NCBI RefSeq assembly: GCF_025154015.1
Contig: NZ_JAOAMV010000003.1
Coordinates: forward strand, 248,001-312,000
Reading direction: 5' to 3'
Origin: Tsuneonella litorea
Lineage (GTDB): Bacteria > Pseudomonadota > Alphaproteobacteria > Sphingomonadales > Sphingomonadaceae
Length of the DNA stretch: 64,000 nt
Shown here piece by piece: positions 55,701-62,958 of the stretch (its first letter is position 1; each line of letters starts with the position of its first letter). The notes beneath the pieces are model-generated. The model searched no databases and was not told where the DNA came from. It saw only the letters and a list, made by a program, of their open reading frames with translations. The position numbers were made by a program, and so were the translations under genes.

Positions 55701-58700
55701 TGATCGGCGCGTAGCTGCCCGCCGCCACGCTGTTCGTGTCGAGCACCGCGTCGACCCCGTCGTCGCGGAACACGACGTTCGCCCCGATCGCCGCCGCGCC
55801 GCTCGCGGTGTCGCCGTCGTAGTCGGTCACCGTGATCCGCGCGCTCACCAGGCTCGCGCCGCCGGCCGTGCCGTCCGCGGTCAGGTACAAGGCGTCGTCG
55901 TAATCCGCCGCGGTATTGCCGTCCTGGACGTGCTCGAGCGCCACGAACTGGGTCAGCGTCAGCCCGCCATCCGGCCCGATGTCGAGCCGGAACGCGGTGT
56001 GCTCGACCATCGCGCTATCGGTATAGCGCCCCTCGATCGTGTCGCCGTCAACCGCGACCAGCGTCACCGGGTAGTCGCCCACCGCGGTCGCGAACGGCGT
56101 GGCCCCCATCGGTCCGGTGATCTCGATGCTGTAGGTCAGGCCCCCGCCCACCGCCGGGCCGTCCGCACCGAACGCCTCGGCGAACGTGATCGCAGCCCCC
56201 ATCGATGTCGCCACGATCCCCGTGCCGAACCCCGCCGGCGGACCCGCCGTCGTCTCGTCGATGGTCACCCCGGCCGCCGCGGTCACGTCGCCCGACAGGC
56301 TCGGCCCGTCGTCGGCAAAGCGCAGGTTCGCGCCGATATCGATCGTCTCGCTGTCCGACGCGGTATCCCCGTCGCCGTCGGTCAGCGACGAACGCGCGGT
56401 CAGCGTGATCAGGTCGTCCGCCAGCGACGCGAACTGGTCGTCGAACGGCGCATCGGTCCCCGGAACCGGGCTCGCCTCGGGCACGTGGTCGATCTGCTGG
56501 TACTGCACCAGCGTCACCGTGCCGTCCGCCGCCACGCTCACCGAGAACACCGCCGTACCGTCGATCGACCCCGGGTTCGCCGCCGCGGTCGAGCCGACCA
56601 CCGTCTCGTCGTCGAGCTGGTAAAGATAGATCGGCGCGCCCGCGCTCGACAGCCCCGACAGGCCGCCGTCGGTCTTGAGGTCCAGCACGTAGCTCAGCGT
56701 CGGCGTCGGGCCCCCGTCCGCGCCCTTCTGGAAGGTCAGGCCGAACACCCCGCCAAACGCCGCCGACACCATCCCCACCGTCGAGGTCGCGCTGTCGCTG
56801 GCGGTCGGATCGCCGTCGGTCTCGGCGTCCTGCGTGGTCAGCACCACCCCGCTCTCGGTCCCCGCCGTCACGTCGAGCGAGGGCACGTCGTCGCGCACCG
56901 TCACGTCGAAGCTCGCGGTCGTCTTGTCGCTGTCGTCACCGTCGGTGAACTGCAGCGTCACCCCCGACAGCGTCTCGGTGTCCTCGGTCCCCGCCGTCCC
57001 GTGCTTGACCGGCTGCGACAGCGTCGCCGCGTAGGTATAGGTCACCTCGCCCGGGTTCGGGCCCGCGGTCGCCCCGGTGATCGCGATCCGGATCACCTCG
57101 TCGCCGCCCACGCTGCGCCCGACCAGGTCGTCGCGCATCGTCGTCGTGTTGAACTCGAGCCCGAACGTCACGAAGTTGTCGTCGAGCGTCTTGAGCTGCG
57201 TGTCGTAACCCGCAAGGTCCACCAGCACCACCGAGCCCAGCAGATCGGCCGGCACGTCCTTGCCGTAGTCGACCACCACCGATCCGCTCAGGTCGCTCGC
57301 GCTGTTCGTCCCGGTCACTTCCGCCGGGTCGGTCTGCCCGTCGTCCGCGTTGGCCCCCGTCAGGCCGTCCTCGTCGAGCGCAAGGCCCGTCGGCGTCCCC
57401 GCCATCGGCTTGGAGTCCGGCTGCAGCGTCACGTTCACCGTCTTGGTCACGCTGTCGCCATCGGCGTCGGTCACCGTGAACGTGAAGCTGTCCGACGTGG
57501 CGCCGTCGCTCCCCGCGCCGCTCGCCGGCGTGTAGGTGAACGTGCCCGCACCGTCGTAGCTGATCGTCCCCTGCGCGGCCTGCGTGAACGTCACCCCGCT
57601 CGCCAGGTCCACCCCGTCCGCGCCCTCGAAGAAGTGCGTCCCCTCCACCAGCACAAAGTCGAACGCCGTGTTCTCGGCGCCTTGCGTCACCGTGATCGCA
57701 TCCGGCGTCACCGTCGGCGTGTCGTCGTCGAAGTCGATCGTCAGCGTGCCCGTCTCGCTGTCGGCAACCGGATCGCTGTCGCTGACAATGAAGGTCAAGG
57801 CGACCGAGACGTTGTTCTCGGTATCGTCGCCTGCCTCTCCATCGAGCGTGGGATGCATGATCGGGTTGATGAGCCTGACCGTGTAGGCGCCGGTGTTCAC
57901 GTCGGTGATCTGGACGGTGAACAGGACGGTGTTCGCCCGCGCCTCGCCTGCGGAAACCGTCGCCGTCAGGGTATGTGTCGCTTCGTCGTAGGTGAAGTCG
58001 ACCGCCTCGGTGCCGACCATGCCGCTGCCCGCGGCCGGTGCCAGGCTGTAGGTCAGCGGCGCGTCGTTCGCCCCGGGCTGGACGGAAAGTGTCCCGGTCC
58101 AGACCGCCTCGCTGGTGGTGCCCGTACCGGTCTCGCCGGCGTTCTGGTCGTCGTCGGTACCACCGGGATTGCTGGCCGCATTGCCGGCCGGCAGGCCGTC
58201 GTCGTCGATCCGCGCAGTGGCGTCGTTCGCGACCGGAGCCGAGTCCGGCTGCAACGCGACGGTCACGGTGGCGGTGGCGGTATCGCCATCGCCGTCGACG
58301 ACCGTGTAGGTGAAGCTGTCGCCAAGGCTGTCGCTGCCCGCCCCGGCAGCCGGCGTGTAGGTGAAGTGGCCCGCGCCGTCGTAGGTCACGGTCCCCTGCG
58401 CCGGCTGGGTCCACGTCACCTTGGACAGATCGACCCCGTCGGCGCCCGCGGCGTAGCTACCCGTGATGTCGACCAGGAACGCGGCGTTCTCCGCATCCTG
58501 CGTCACGGAAACAGCCGAGGCGGTCGGAGCGTCGTCGTCGAAAGTGATCGTCAGCGTCGCAGGAGCCGATGAGCCGTCGCTGTCGGTGACGGTGAAGCCG
58601 ATCGAGGCCGTCGCATCGGTGCCGGCTGGATTTTCCTCGTTCGGGCCGCCGTCATGGAGAATGTTGCTCACCAGCGTGACGCGATAGGTCCCGGCGTTCG

Positions 58701-61700
58701 CATCGGTGATCTGAACGGTGAACAGCGTCGTTCCTGCGCGGTCCTGCGCGGTCCCCCCGGCATCCTGCGCGGCAACCGTCGCAGTCAGCGTGTCGCCCGA
58801 AACGGTGTATTGCACGCGCTCGGTCCCGACCATCGCGAAAGAACCGTCGACACCCGCCGCGAATGTGATCGTCGCAGGCGAATCGCCACCGTCGGTGAAC
58901 GTCAGCGTGCCGGCGAAGGTCGATTCGTCATTGTCGGCGAGCGCATCTCCCGCGTCGGTTTCAAGGTCGAAGGTGGTGGAGGCGGGGTTGCCGCCGGCCA
59001 AACCGTCATCGTCGAGCGCCGCCTGCGCCAGGCCGCCGGTGGGTGCGTTGGCATCGGTGATCGCAAAGGTGATGCTGGCGGTCGCCGCATCCCCGTCGCC
59101 GTCGGTGACGGTGAAGCTGGCGACTGCGCCGACCGGGTTGTCGAGCGGGTCGGCGGCGGTGAACGCGTAGGTTCCGTCGGCCTTGACGATGATCGTGCCA
59201 ACCGGGACTGTCCCGGTCGCATCGTAAAGCGTGATCGCCTGGCTATAGCCATCGGCACCGAAGATCAGAGTCGTGCCGTCGATTGCGGTCACGCCCGCAC
59301 CATCGGCGCCGGCGACGAAATCGAGCGTGCCGGTGACGGTTGCGCCCTCGGCGAGCGAGCCGCCCGCCTCGTCGAGCGCGGTCGGAACGTCGTCGCCAAC
59401 CGAAACCGAGAAGCTGCCCGTCGCCTTGTCGCCGTCGAGGTCGGTGACCTGGTAGGTGATGCCGCTCAGCGTGAGGAAGTCCTCTGTGCCGGCGGTGCCA
59501 TGGAGGATCGGCTGTGAGAGCAAAGTCGCGTAGGTGTAGACGACCTCGCCCGGGTTCGGTCCCGCTGCTGCGCCGGTGATCGCGATCCGGATCACCTCTG
59601 CGCCGCCGCTGTCGCGGCCGACGAGCACGCCGCCCTCGACCGCGAAGGTGACGTCATTGCCGTCGAGCGTCTTCAACTGGCCGTCGTATGCCGGATCGTC
59701 GAGCAGTACGATCGATCCCGCCAGGTCTGAAGGAACGTCGCCCCCGAAATCGACCGTTACGCTGCCGCTGTCAGTCAGATTCCCGCCGGCATCGATTTCG
59801 GCCGGGTCGGCCTGCAAGGGGCTGGCGTCGACATTGGCGCTGGCGAAACCGTCCTCGTCGACCGACAGGTTCGGTCCTTCGCCGACGAGCGGCGCGGAAT
59901 CGGGCACGAGCGCGATGGTGACGGTCGCGATCGAAGGATCCCCGTCGCCGTCGGTGATCGAGTAATCGAACGTGACCGGGCCGTTTTCGCCCGGCCCCGG
60001 GGTGTAGGTGAACGTGCCGTCGCCGTTGTTCACCAGCGTGCCGGTGCCGCTGAGCGTGCCGGCGACGAGCTGCACGGTCGAAGGCTGGACGCTGTCCGCC
60101 CCCTGCACGTCGTTGGCCAGCACGTTGACGCTGACGGGCGCGTTCTCGACCGTCTGGCTCGCCATGTCGTCTTTCGCCTGCGGCGAATCGTCCCGGATCG
60201 CGATGACGAACGTGCCGGGCGCGCTGTCGCCGTCGACGTCAGTGACCAGGATGTTGAAGGTCACGCTGGTATTGTCGCCGGACGTGTTGTCGGCGAGCGT
60301 GAAGGTGTAGGTCAGTTCGCCGGTTACCGGGTTGAATGTGTCGACCACGAGGGTGCCCACCCCGGGGACGTTGACCGTTGCACCCGGTACCGCCGCGACG
60401 CCGTTGATCGTCGCGGTGACCGGCCCGTCGCCGCCGGTGAAGGTGACCTTGCCGCTGGTCCTTTCGGTCGGCGCGGGGGCATTGGTTCCGGGCGCTTCGC
60501 CCGGACGCGAAGGAAGGCCGGATTCGAACACGAGCGTGCCCGCTTCGAAGACGCCGACCGGCGGAACCGAGGTGACGACGGGCTTTGCATCGCCGATCGA
60601 GATCGTCAGGGTCGCGGTCGAGGTCGAACCGTCGCCATCGGTCAGGGTATAGGTGAACGCGTCGGCAACACCGCCCGGCGTGCCGGCCGCGCGCGTGTAG
60701 GTGTAGCTGCCGTCCGCCTTTATCAGCAATTGGCCATACTGGCCGGCTACTTCGAGATTGCCTGACGAATCGAATGTCGTGTCGGCGTTGGCCGGCACGT
60801 TGCTGCTCACGATGCGGGAAACGGCCGCTCCGTCCGCTCCGGGCGTGTCGGCACCGACCGAACCGCTCGTCGTTCCTGCGGCGGTGATCACGTTGCCGCT
60901 TTCGGGCGCGTAGCTTCCAGCGGCGACCGCATCGGTGTCGTTGCGGGCGATCGGCGCGTCGTCGATCGCGCTGATCGTCAAGGTCGCCGTCGCAACGTCG
61001 CCATCGGGATCTGTGACCGACACGGAGAACGCGTCGGCGAGCGTCGCGTTCAGGAGGTTGTCGGTCAGGGTATAGGTGAAGCCGATCGTGCCGGCGACCG
61101 GATCGAAGCTGGTGATGGCCAGGTCGCCGCGCGGGCTGGAAATGACCTGTCCGACCCCGGTGAACGGCACGCCGTTGATCGTAATCGATGCCACGCCGTC
61201 GGGCGAGGCGAACACGATCGTGCCGCTGGTCGTCTCGGTCGTGGCGGCGGAATTGGTGCCCGCCGGTTCTCCATTGCGCGCCGGAAGTCCCGATTCGGCC
61301 ACGGTGGCTGTCGCCGCCTGCACGCCGAGCGGCTGGTCGGCGGTGATGATGGTGATCGTCGGTTCGCGGTCGGGAATAGCCGGAATGATCTCCTGCTCTT
61401 CCGGCTGAGGGAAGTTCAGCTCCGTATAGGGCAGCAGGTCGCCGAGTCCGTATGCGGCCTGGATCGGCCCCACCGCGCTGGCGAAGTTGCCGCCCGAGCT
61501 CTGCGGATTGCCGGCCGCCGGCTGGGGTTCGTTGCCGACGAGAAGCGCCGCGAGGTTGAGCGGCGGTATCGCGACATCGCCGATGACGAGTTGCGGCACG
61601 ATGATCGCGCCATCGGGGATCACATAGCGCACCCCGTCCGCGCCGACCACGACGAGATCGCGCCCTTCGATCTGGATGTCGCCCAGTTCGGTTCCAGCGG

Positions 61701-61842
61701 GAAGAACGACCACTCCGGCCGAATCAGCCGTCAGGACCCGCGTAACTCCGCTTCCTGCAACCGGCGAGGCGTTCCCGCTGTTCTGCAGTTCGGTCGTTTC
61801 GTCGTCACCGAACTTTTCGGGTCCGTTGTTCTGAAGATCCAT
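49738..61842 (-). CDS. Giant type I-secreted surface adhesin (LapA/BapA-like)
   Basis: A 4034-residue acidic repetitive protein. Residues 1-160 form a retention-type N-terminal module with a PAAG motif at 108-111, resembling the LapG-cleaved site of LapA-type adhesins. From about 170 to 3600, tandem Ig-like/VCBS/cadherin-like repeats carry DGDG and DADGD calcium-type motifs (for example DADGDSVTKTVNVTLQPDS). Two adjacent 938-residue blocks (about 1376-2313 and 2314-3251) appear identical. Near the C-terminus an EF-hand-like region reads DLNGDSVQFLS, then VWQDANGNGLADEGEFHSLGELGI, as in type I secreted proteins; true RTX nonapeptide rows are absent. The last 300 residues should contain the uncleaved secretion signal. 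No Sec signal. ATG at 61842 is used because GAGG lies upstream; the frame runs to 61923. Confidence 0.93.
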   Translation of the reverse strand: MDLQNNGPEKFGDDETTELQNSGNASPVAGSGVTRVLTADSAGVVVLPAGTELGDIQIEGRDLVVVGADGVRYVIPDGAIIVPQLVIGDVAIPPLNLAALLVGNEPQPAAGNPQSSGGNFASAVGPIQAAYGLGDLLPYTELNFPQPEEQEIIPAIPDREPTITIITADQPLGVQAATATVAESGLPARNGEPAGTNSAATTETTSGTIVFASPDGVASITINGVPFTGVGQVISSPRGDLAITSFDPVAGTIGFTYTLTDNLLNATLADAFSVSVTDPDGDVATATLTISAIDDAPIARNDTDAVAAGSYAPESGNVITAAGTTSGSVGADTPGADGAAVSRIVSSNVPANADTTFDSSGNLEVAGQYGQLLIKADGSYTYTRAAGTPGGVADAFTYTLTDGDGSTSTATLTISIGDAKPVVTSVPPVGVFEAGTLVFESGLPSRPGEAPGTNAPAPTERTSGKVTFTGGDGPVTATINGVAAVPGATVNVPGVGTLVVDTFNPVTGELTYTFTLADNTSGDNTSVTFNILVTDVDGDSAPGTFVIAIRDDSPQAKDDMASQTVENAPVSVNVLANDVQGADSVQPSTVQLVAGTLSGTGTLVNNGDGTFTYTPGPGENGPVTFDYSITDGDGDPSIATVTIALVPDSAPLVGEGPNLSVDEDGFASANVDASPLQADPAEIDAGGNLTDSGSVTVDFGGDVPSDLAGSIVLLDDPAYDGQLKTLDGNDVTFAVEGGVLVGRDSGGAEVIRIAITGAAAGPNPGEVVYTYATLLSQPILHGTAGTEDFLTLSGITYQVTDLDGDKATGSFSVSVGDDVPTALDEAGGSLAEGATVTGTLDFVAGADGAGVTAIDGTTLIFGADGYSQAITLYDATGTVPVGTIIVKADGTYAFTAADPLDNPVGAVASFTVTDGDGDAATASITFAITDANAPTGGLAQAALDDDGLAGGNPASTTFDLETDAGDALADNDESTFAGTLTFTDGGDSPATITFAAGVDGSFAMVGTERVQYTVSGDTLTATVAAQDAGGTAQDRAGTTLFTVQITDANAGTYRVTLVSNILHDGGPNEENPAGTDATASIGFTVTDSDGSSAPATLTITFDDDAPTASAVSVTQDAENAAFLVDITGSYAAGADGVDLSKVTWTQPAQGTVTYDGAGHFTYTPAAGAGSDSLGDSFTYTVVDGDGDTATATVTVALQPDSAPVANDATARIDDDGLPAGNAASNPGGTDDDQNAGETGTGTTSEAVWTGTLSVQPGANDAPLTYSLAPAAGSGMVGTEAVDFTYDEATHTLTATVSAGEARANTVLFTVQITDVNTGAYTVRLINPIMHPTLDGEAGDDTENNVSVALTFIVSDSDPVADSETGTLTIDFDDDTPTVTPDAITVTQGAENTAFDFVLVEGTHFFEGADGVDLASGVTFTQAAQGTISYDGAGTFTYTPASGAGSDGATSDSFTFTVTDADGDSVTKTVNVTLQPDSKPMAGTPTGLALDEDGLTGANADDGQTDPAEVTGTNSASDLSGSVVVDYGKDVPADLLGSVVLVDLAGYDTQLKTLDDNFVTFGLEFNTTTMRDDLVGRSVGGDEVIRIAITGATAGPNPGEVTYTYAATLSQPVKHGTAGTEDTETLSGVTLQFTDGDDSDKTTASFDVTVRDDVPSLDVTAGTESGVVLTTQDAETDGDPTASDSATSTVGMVSAAFGGVFGLTFQKGADGGPTPTLSYVLDLKTDGGLSGLSSAGAPIYLYQLDDETVVGSTAAANPGSIDGTAVFSVSVAADGTVTLVQYQQIDHVPEASPVPGTDAPFDDQFASLADDLITLTARSSLTDGDGDTASDSETIDIGANLRFADDGPSLSGDVTAAAGVTIDETTAGPPAGFGTGIVATSMGAAITFAEAFGADGPAVGGGLTYSIEITGPMGATPFATAVGDYPVTLVAVDGDTIEGRYTDSAMVEHTAFRLDIGPDGGLTLTQFVALEHVQDGNTAADYDDALYLTADGTAGGASLVSARITVTDYDGDTASGAAAIGANVVFRDDGVDAVLDTNSVAAGSYAPIMGNVLANDYRGADGSSITAVSNTDAGTTGTLAGDEITIQGEYGLLVVNVNTGAYTYTRDPGMGGGEQDVFSYTLTDADGDFDAATLTISIGNLTPVAGTAQATVDDDGLANGNPGGTGDIDANTPAGRTADLDQASTEAVFKGVLGGTLGDGTNTFTFLSSQTATMVGQETVSYTVSPDGALLTATITSSPTGRTGTLFTVEITDQTTGAYTLTLVQPVLHDTLDMMTGDDTENDASIDLAYQITDQDNDPSIAPGTLNVLFDDDTPTVTPDAITVTQGAENTAFDFVLVEGTHFFEGADGVDLASGVTFTQAAQGTISYDGAGTFTYTPASGAGSDGATSDSFTFTVTDADGDSVTKTVNVTLQPDSKPMAGTPTGLALDEDGLTGANADDGQTDPAEVTGTNSASDLSGSVVVDYGKDVPADLLGSVVLVDLAGYDTQLKTLDDNFVTFGLEFNTTTMRDDLVGRSVGGDEVIRIAITGATAGPNPGEVTYTYAATLSQPVKHGTAGTEDTETLSGVTLQFTDGDDSDKTTASFDVTVRDDVPSLDVTAGTESGVVLTTQDAETDGDPTASDSATSTVGMVSAAFGGVFGLTFQKGADGGPTPTLSYVLDLKTDGGLSGLSSAGAPIYLYQLDDETVVGSTAAANPGSIDGTAVFSVSVAADGTVTLVQYQQIDHVPEASPVPGTDAPFDDQFASLADDLITLTARSSLTDGDGDTASDSETIDIGANLRFADDGPSLSGDVTAAAGVTIDETTAGPPAGFGTGIVATSMGAAITFAEAFGADGPAVGGGLTYSIEITGPMGATPFATAVGDYPVTLVAVDGDTIEGRYTDSAMVEHTAFRLDIGPDGGLTLTQFVALEHVQDGNTAADYDDALYLTADGTAGGASLVSARITVTDYDGDTASGAAAIGANVVFRDDGVDAVLDTNSVAAGSYAPIMGNVLANDYRGADGSSITAVSNTDAGTTGTLAGDEITIQGEYGLLVVNVNTGAYTYTRDPGMGGGEQDVFSYTLTDADGDFDAATLTISIGNLTPVAGTAQATVDDDGLANGNPGGTGDIDANTPAGRTADLDQASTEAVFKGVLGGTLGDGTNTFTFLSSQTATMVGQETVSYTVSPDGALLTATITSSPTGRTGTLFTVEITDQTTGAYTLTLVQPVLHDTLDMMTGDDTENDASIDLAYQITDQDNDPSIAPGTLNVLFDDDTPRAISPEAASLSNNATGSDTGYLSIDGLTNDYGADGPGSVRFSQSLETISTGLTSGAAPIKYDVSADGLTLVAYTGTDPVAGKVFMVVIDPTTNQYSIQMSGSVDSVTKVSLDPTDASFVGGNDPWAGFDRAGPTDILLTPTGTGDQTLNTSNILLGVGGGNAVDNGEGVRIDFVNNLSGNPAKSVNGGYGTDGAAATLANRDHTFTSHYNVNGASVLLSQESGNSPTATNVVANFAAYDDTDSDNVVGDGMLDQITGITITYYGVTYTDPMSGSQIIVPTTTATNYTISGHIFTVTLRADGTVDVKGIEGESGSAGTGTEIAVFTDNGYNSLIVSNASPGTSFKIAGFGASVPTSAPVNFTIPVEIVDADGDVASGTGIAVTLNPAPIVLDLNGDSVQFLSVADGVAYDYGNGSVATAWAHAADGILVRDDNASGSADHASEFVFGGGGLTDLEALAAQYGDTLDAADADFAKFGVWQDANGNGLADEGEFHSLGELGIVSINLVSDGVSYKAAGGDVSVAGSSTFTRADGTTGTLADASFATAAKSAQRTAELLTTAAMAGAAVSALPVAAQPAMADGMDADALPVFEPLSIRSEPLPDGTVAADQVRPALGDFASHEAVPISASIQRSGGETSDAHFIANDSAFHDLAPAPAWLSAAPGPQAGQAAGDLFAGMGAEGTMQALLSIAPQAPSPGDAAGGSALAALEGALSDFSGEALVDGIVEHFAAAGQPIPMGADAGAIADAGSFMLMQGIGGSGADFAAMINLPDAHDDASMLAAAQA
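52091..54904 (-). repeat. Long tandem repeat in adhesin gene, copy A
   Basis: A 2,814-bp unit that is followed directly by a second copy. Landmarks within both copies occur at a constant offset of 2,814 bases, and frames read across the two copies translate identically on both strands, so divergence is zero or nearly so. It codes 938 residues made of several smaller Ig-like/VCBS domains. The shared sequence extends about four bases left and about 14 bases past the right copy. Confidence 0.93.
54905..57718 (-). repeat. Long tandem repeat in adhesin gene, copy B
   Basis: Second, adjacent copy of the 2,814-bp unit (see copy A). It is the N-terminal-side copy in the protein. Sequence departs from the repeat just after 57732, where the reading continues into a diverged domain of the same type, suggesting that the unit arose by unequal exchange between similar domains. 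Confidence 0.93.
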
Positions 61843-61860
61843 GTCGTACCAACCTCGCAT

Positions 61861-62234
61861 TGCGGGCGCGCGTTCGACACGCGGCAAGATTGGTCGGCCC
61901 AAGCGGCTTGGACGGGAGCGCACGCGCCCCGAGTGCCAAGTTGTCCAATCTTGCGGCCCTGATTATCGGTCGCCCGAGGCACGTTGATCTGCCTCACATC
62001 TGCGACGAGTCGTTCGTTAGGTGAAACAGAACAGGAATCTGACATCCTTTCAAGGAAATTAACCATCGACAGGGTCCGGCCCGCAAGCATCTGGTTTAAC
62101 GACGCTTCTTCCGCGCGGGACCGCCGGACTCCCAAAACGGGACGTTTTCGCGGGCCATCCGCATACCGGTGACACCGCCGAAGAACCCTATTGCGCCGAC
62201 CCGCGCTTTGGCGGAACCTTCATGGGGGCGCGCG
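61861..62234. other. Divergent control region between adhesin operon and unknown membrane protein gene
   Basis: About 375 bases without a convincing gene. It holds a 10-bp inverted repeat (61884-61893 with 61945-61954), an inner hairpin of 6-bp arms (61899-61904 with 61906-61911), and a 6-bp hairpin with A/T ends (62134-62139 with 62143-62148). On the minus strand TTGCGG and TTAATT, 18 bases apart near 62060-62095, could be a promoter for the adhesin operon. A minus-strand frame of 134 codons crosses the region but overlaps the adhesin start and has no protein-like signature. Confidence 0.5.
61884..61954 (-). repeat. Inverted repeat in the adhesin leader
   Basis: GCAAGATTGG at 61884-61893 and its exact reverse complement at 61945-61954 enclose 51 bases, inside which a second stem (61899-61911) lies. 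Located 42-112 bases before the adhesin start, it could fold in the mRNA leader as a two-part structure or form two half-sites for a regulator. Confidence 0.6.
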
Positions 62235-62945
62235 ATGCCGCCGCCAGGAACAGGTGACAGCCGTTTGATCGAGATCAAGGCGAAGACCGCGACGGGCCTC
62301 GGGATAGTGGCCCTTGCCGCCGGAATGGCGCTTGCGGCGGCCTGGGCGGTACGGGCGGGCGCCATGCCGGACTGGTCGGCTCCCCCCGGCGTCCGGGGCG
62401 CGGACTGGAAAGGGCCTGGCGCCGAACGCCCCTACCCGCTCAGGCTGGCGCTGCCGCCCCCGGTCGGAACCGATGCGCCACCTCAAGAGGCCCGCAACTT
62501 GAGCGAAGCCGCCGGGAAACCGCAAGGGCCGCAGATGCCCGGCCAGCCCGAAGCCGTGGAACCCGCTCGCGCTGTTCCGATCACCGGCACATCCGCGCGA
62601 GTCGCGAGCAGGTCGGAGCCCCAGCGGATTCCTGGTGGATTCGACATTCGCGACTTCGGCACCGGCGGAGCGTCAGACGGCAGCAATCTCGTAATGACGA
62701 CGAAGCCCGTGATCCTGGGCGGCAGCCGCCTCGGCGCGATCGAACTTGCCGTAGGCCGCGGGGCTTCGGTTTCGCTGGATCGCAGGGCCTTGTCCGCGCT
62801 GCTCGCGGACCGGGCGCCGGAGCTCAGCGCTGCGCTGGATCGCGAGACGTCCGATCGCGTCACGCTCGACGCGCTGCGCACACGGGACGTGGCGATCCGT
62901 TACGATCCGCTGCGGGATGCGCTGGTGATCGAGACCCGCTCCTAG
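62235..62945 (+). CDS. Hypothetical membrane-anchored protein
   Basis: A 236-residue protein I do not recognise. It has a short polar start, one membrane segment at about residues 20-40 (GLGIVALAAGMALAAAWAV), a proline-rich linker, and a compact C-terminal part (about 150-236) with VILGGSRLGAIELAVGRGASVSLDRRALSALLADRAPEL and RDALVIETRS, probably periplasmic. The ATG at 62235 has GGGGG upstream; a GTG at 62169 in the same frame would add 22 residues. It is divergent from the adhesin operon and 13 bases from the convergent sulfotransferase stop. A link to adhesin display is possible by position only. Confidence 0.6.
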   Translation: MPPPGTGDSRLIEIKAKTATGLGIVALAAGMALAAAWAVRAGAMPDWSAPPGVRGADWKGPGAERPYPLRLALPPPVGTDAPPQEARNLSEAAGKPQGPQMPGQPEAVEPARAVPITGTSARVASRSEPQRIPGGFDIRDFGTGGASDGSNLVMTTKPVILGGSRLGAIELAVGRGASVSLDRRALSALLADRAPELSAALDRETSDRVTLDALRTRDVAIRYDPLRDALVIETRS

Positions 62946-62958
62946 TCCGCTATTTCGG

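Noticed and set aside
52091-57718. CRISPR array or mobile element as the source of the repeated sequence
   Set aside because: The repeats are long, in frame and protein-coding; no short spacers, terminal repeats, transposase or target duplication are present.
51958-58572. A 2204-codon plus-strand frame opposite the adhesin gene
   Set aside because: It is the complement of the repetitive adhesin frame; its product is arginine/valine-rich with no domain, and it exists only because the GC-biased repeats lack stops on that frame.
61731-62135. A 134-codon minus-strand frame over the adhesin leader
   Set aside because: Overlaps the adhesin start in another frame, contains no recognisable domain, and the region is better explained as leader with inverted repeats.
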